DNA of 23,201 bases, taken from contig UREH01000018.1 of the NCBI GenBank assembly GCA_900546835.1, forward strand, positions 1 through 23,201, given 5' to 3'. The DNA comes from an uncultured Porphyromonadaceae bacterium (GTDB taxonomy: Bacteria > Bacteroidota > Bacteroidia > Bacteroidales > Muribaculaceae). The translations under genes and the position numbers were made by a program. The notes beneath the pieces were generated by a model, which worked only from the letters and a program-made list of their open reading frames with translations, did no database searches and had not been told where the DNA came from. Each line of letters opens with the position of its first letter. The first letter of the stretch is position 1. This document shows, one piece after another, positions 22,360 to 23,201 of this stretch.

Positions 22360-23201
22360 ATGAATCTGACCGCTCTGACTCGTCCGTACTTCAGGGCTGT
22401 CTGCCGCGCCGAATGGAGGGCGGCGGAGCAGCCGGAGGCCTCGCAGCGTATGCTGCTGGGAGGTCTCGTCGCGGCTGCCGCCAAGACTCAGATGGGACGT
22501 CTCCACGGCTTCGGGGCTATGGCTACCTACAGTGATTTCGCCTCGGAGGTGCCTGTAGTGAGCTATCCCGACATACGCGCCGACGTGATGCGGATGGTCG
22601 AAGGGGAACCCGACGTGCTTTGGCCGGGGCGCTGCCGCCGGTTCGCGCAGTCGTCGGGCACGAGCGACGGCAAGAGCAAGTTCATACCCATAACTCCGCG
22701 CAGCCTGAGCCGCAGCCATTATGCCGGAGCGGCCTATTCACTGGCCTCATATCTCGACGCTTATCCCGACAGCCGGATTTTCGGCGGGAAGAATTTCATT
22801 CTCGGCGGAAGCTTCGCCAACGAGCTGCAGCTTCCCAAGGGAGTGAAGGTGGGAGACCTCTCGGCCACGCTGATTGACCGCATCAACCCGCTTGTCAATC
22901 TGGTGCGTATCCCCTCGAAGCGCATCGCCCTGATGGCCGACTGGAGCGAGAAACTCCCGGCTCTGGTTGAGGCATCGGCTCGCGCCGACGTTCGCTCGCT
23001 ATCGGGGGTGCCCTCGTGGTTCCTGACCGTTCTCAAGGGCGTCGCGGTCCGCGAAGGGGCGGATTCGCTGACGCAGGTATGGCCCAATCTGGAGGTTTTC
23101 TTCCACGGCGGCATAGCCTTCGGGCCTTACCGCGAGCAGTACCGACGTCTGGCTCCACGGCTGCGCTACTGGGAGAACTACAACGCCAGCGAAGGCCTTT
23201 T
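22360..23201 (+). CDS. GH3-family adenylate-forming enzyme (N-terminal part)
   Basis: GH3 proteins belong to the acyl-adenylate-forming superfamily. The plant members conjugate amino acids to auxin and jasmonate, while the bacterial members, common in Bacteroidetes, have no well-defined substrate. About 280 residues are visible before the right edge; the full protein is usually about 500 aa. The ATG at 22360-22362 gives the N-terminus MNLTALTRPYFRAVCRAEW. The ATP-binding motif SSGTSDGKSKFIP lies at about residues 99-111, and ENYNASEGLF at the edge corresponds to the second nucleotide motif. PVVSYPDIRADVMRMVEGE between them is also typical. There is no signal peptide, so it is cytoplasmic. Confidence 0.88.
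   Translation, partial: MNLTALTRPYFRAVCRAEWRAAEQPEASQRMLLGGLVAAAAKTQMGRLHGFGAMATYSDFASEVPVVSYPDIRADVMRMVEGEPDVLWPGRCRRFAQSSGTSDGKSKFIPITPRSLSRSHYAGAAYSLASYLDAYPDSRIFGGKNFILGGSFANELQLPKGVKVGDLSATLIDRINPLVNLVRIPSKRIALMADWSEKLPALVEASARADVRSLSGVPSWFLTVLKGVAVREGADSLTQVWPNLEVFFHGGIAFGPYREQYRRLAPRLRYWENYNASEGL

Overview
The window looks like a chromosomal segment of a Bacteroidetes bacterium, most likely order Bacteroidales and plausibly a Muribaculaceae-type gut commensal. The evidence is the dcw gene order (rsmH, an FtsL-like protein, ftsI with a PASTA domain, murE, mraY), a split gcvPA/gcvPB glycine decarboxylase, lipoproteins with an acidic run after the lipobox cysteine, few Shine-Dalgarno sites, and several exact matches to the Bacteroidetes -7 promoter box TAnnTTTG. 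The family assignment is inference; no rRNA or tRNA is present to test it.

Layout. (1) 1-5437, minus strand: the first part of the division and cell wall cluster in the order rsmH, ftsL, ftsI, murE, mraY; mraY runs off the left edge. mraZ, which usually heads this cluster, is absent. (2) 5534-6296: a strong intrinsic terminator and a cysteine-free Sir2 deacylase, with a 194-bp palindromic MITE-like element inserted 14 bp in front of the sirtuin start. (3) 6546-9542, minus strand: a compact group of an Lrp/AsnC regulator, a GT4 glycosyltransferase, an extended-SDR epimerase/dehydratase and a three-helix membrane protein. (4) 9808-11168: a lipocalin-like lipoprotein (minus) divergent from a small PglC-type phosphoglycosyl transferase (plus), with a perfect 16-bp palindrome between them. 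(5) 11169-18042, minus strand: a complete glycine cleavage operon, lplA-gcvT-gcvH-gcvPA-gcvPB-lpdA, driven by a near-consensus promoter that overlaps the end of an upstream TPR gene. (6) 18093-20097: the TPR gene (minus) divergent from manC (plus). (7) 20183-22034: a His-rich lipoprotein, a gene-poor stretch holding two possible tiny proteins and a structured repeat, then mtgA. (8) 22360 to the right edge: the start of a GH3-family adenylate-forming enzyme.

How the genes work together. The dcw genes and mtgA make and polymerise peptidoglycan; MurE carries the DNPR motif of the meso-diaminopimelate type. LplA would attach lipoate to GcvH, which carries the aminomethyl intermediate between GcvP and GcvT and is re-oxidised by Lpd, so the operon encodes the whole cycle together with its cofactor ligase. 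ManC (GDP-mannose supply), the PglC-like transferase, the GT4 enzyme and the SDR enzyme point to surface glycan or glycoprotein synthesis, although they sit in separate transcription units. Most of the window is housekeeping; the least explained parts are the palindromic element at 6311-6504 and the 20447-21383 interval.
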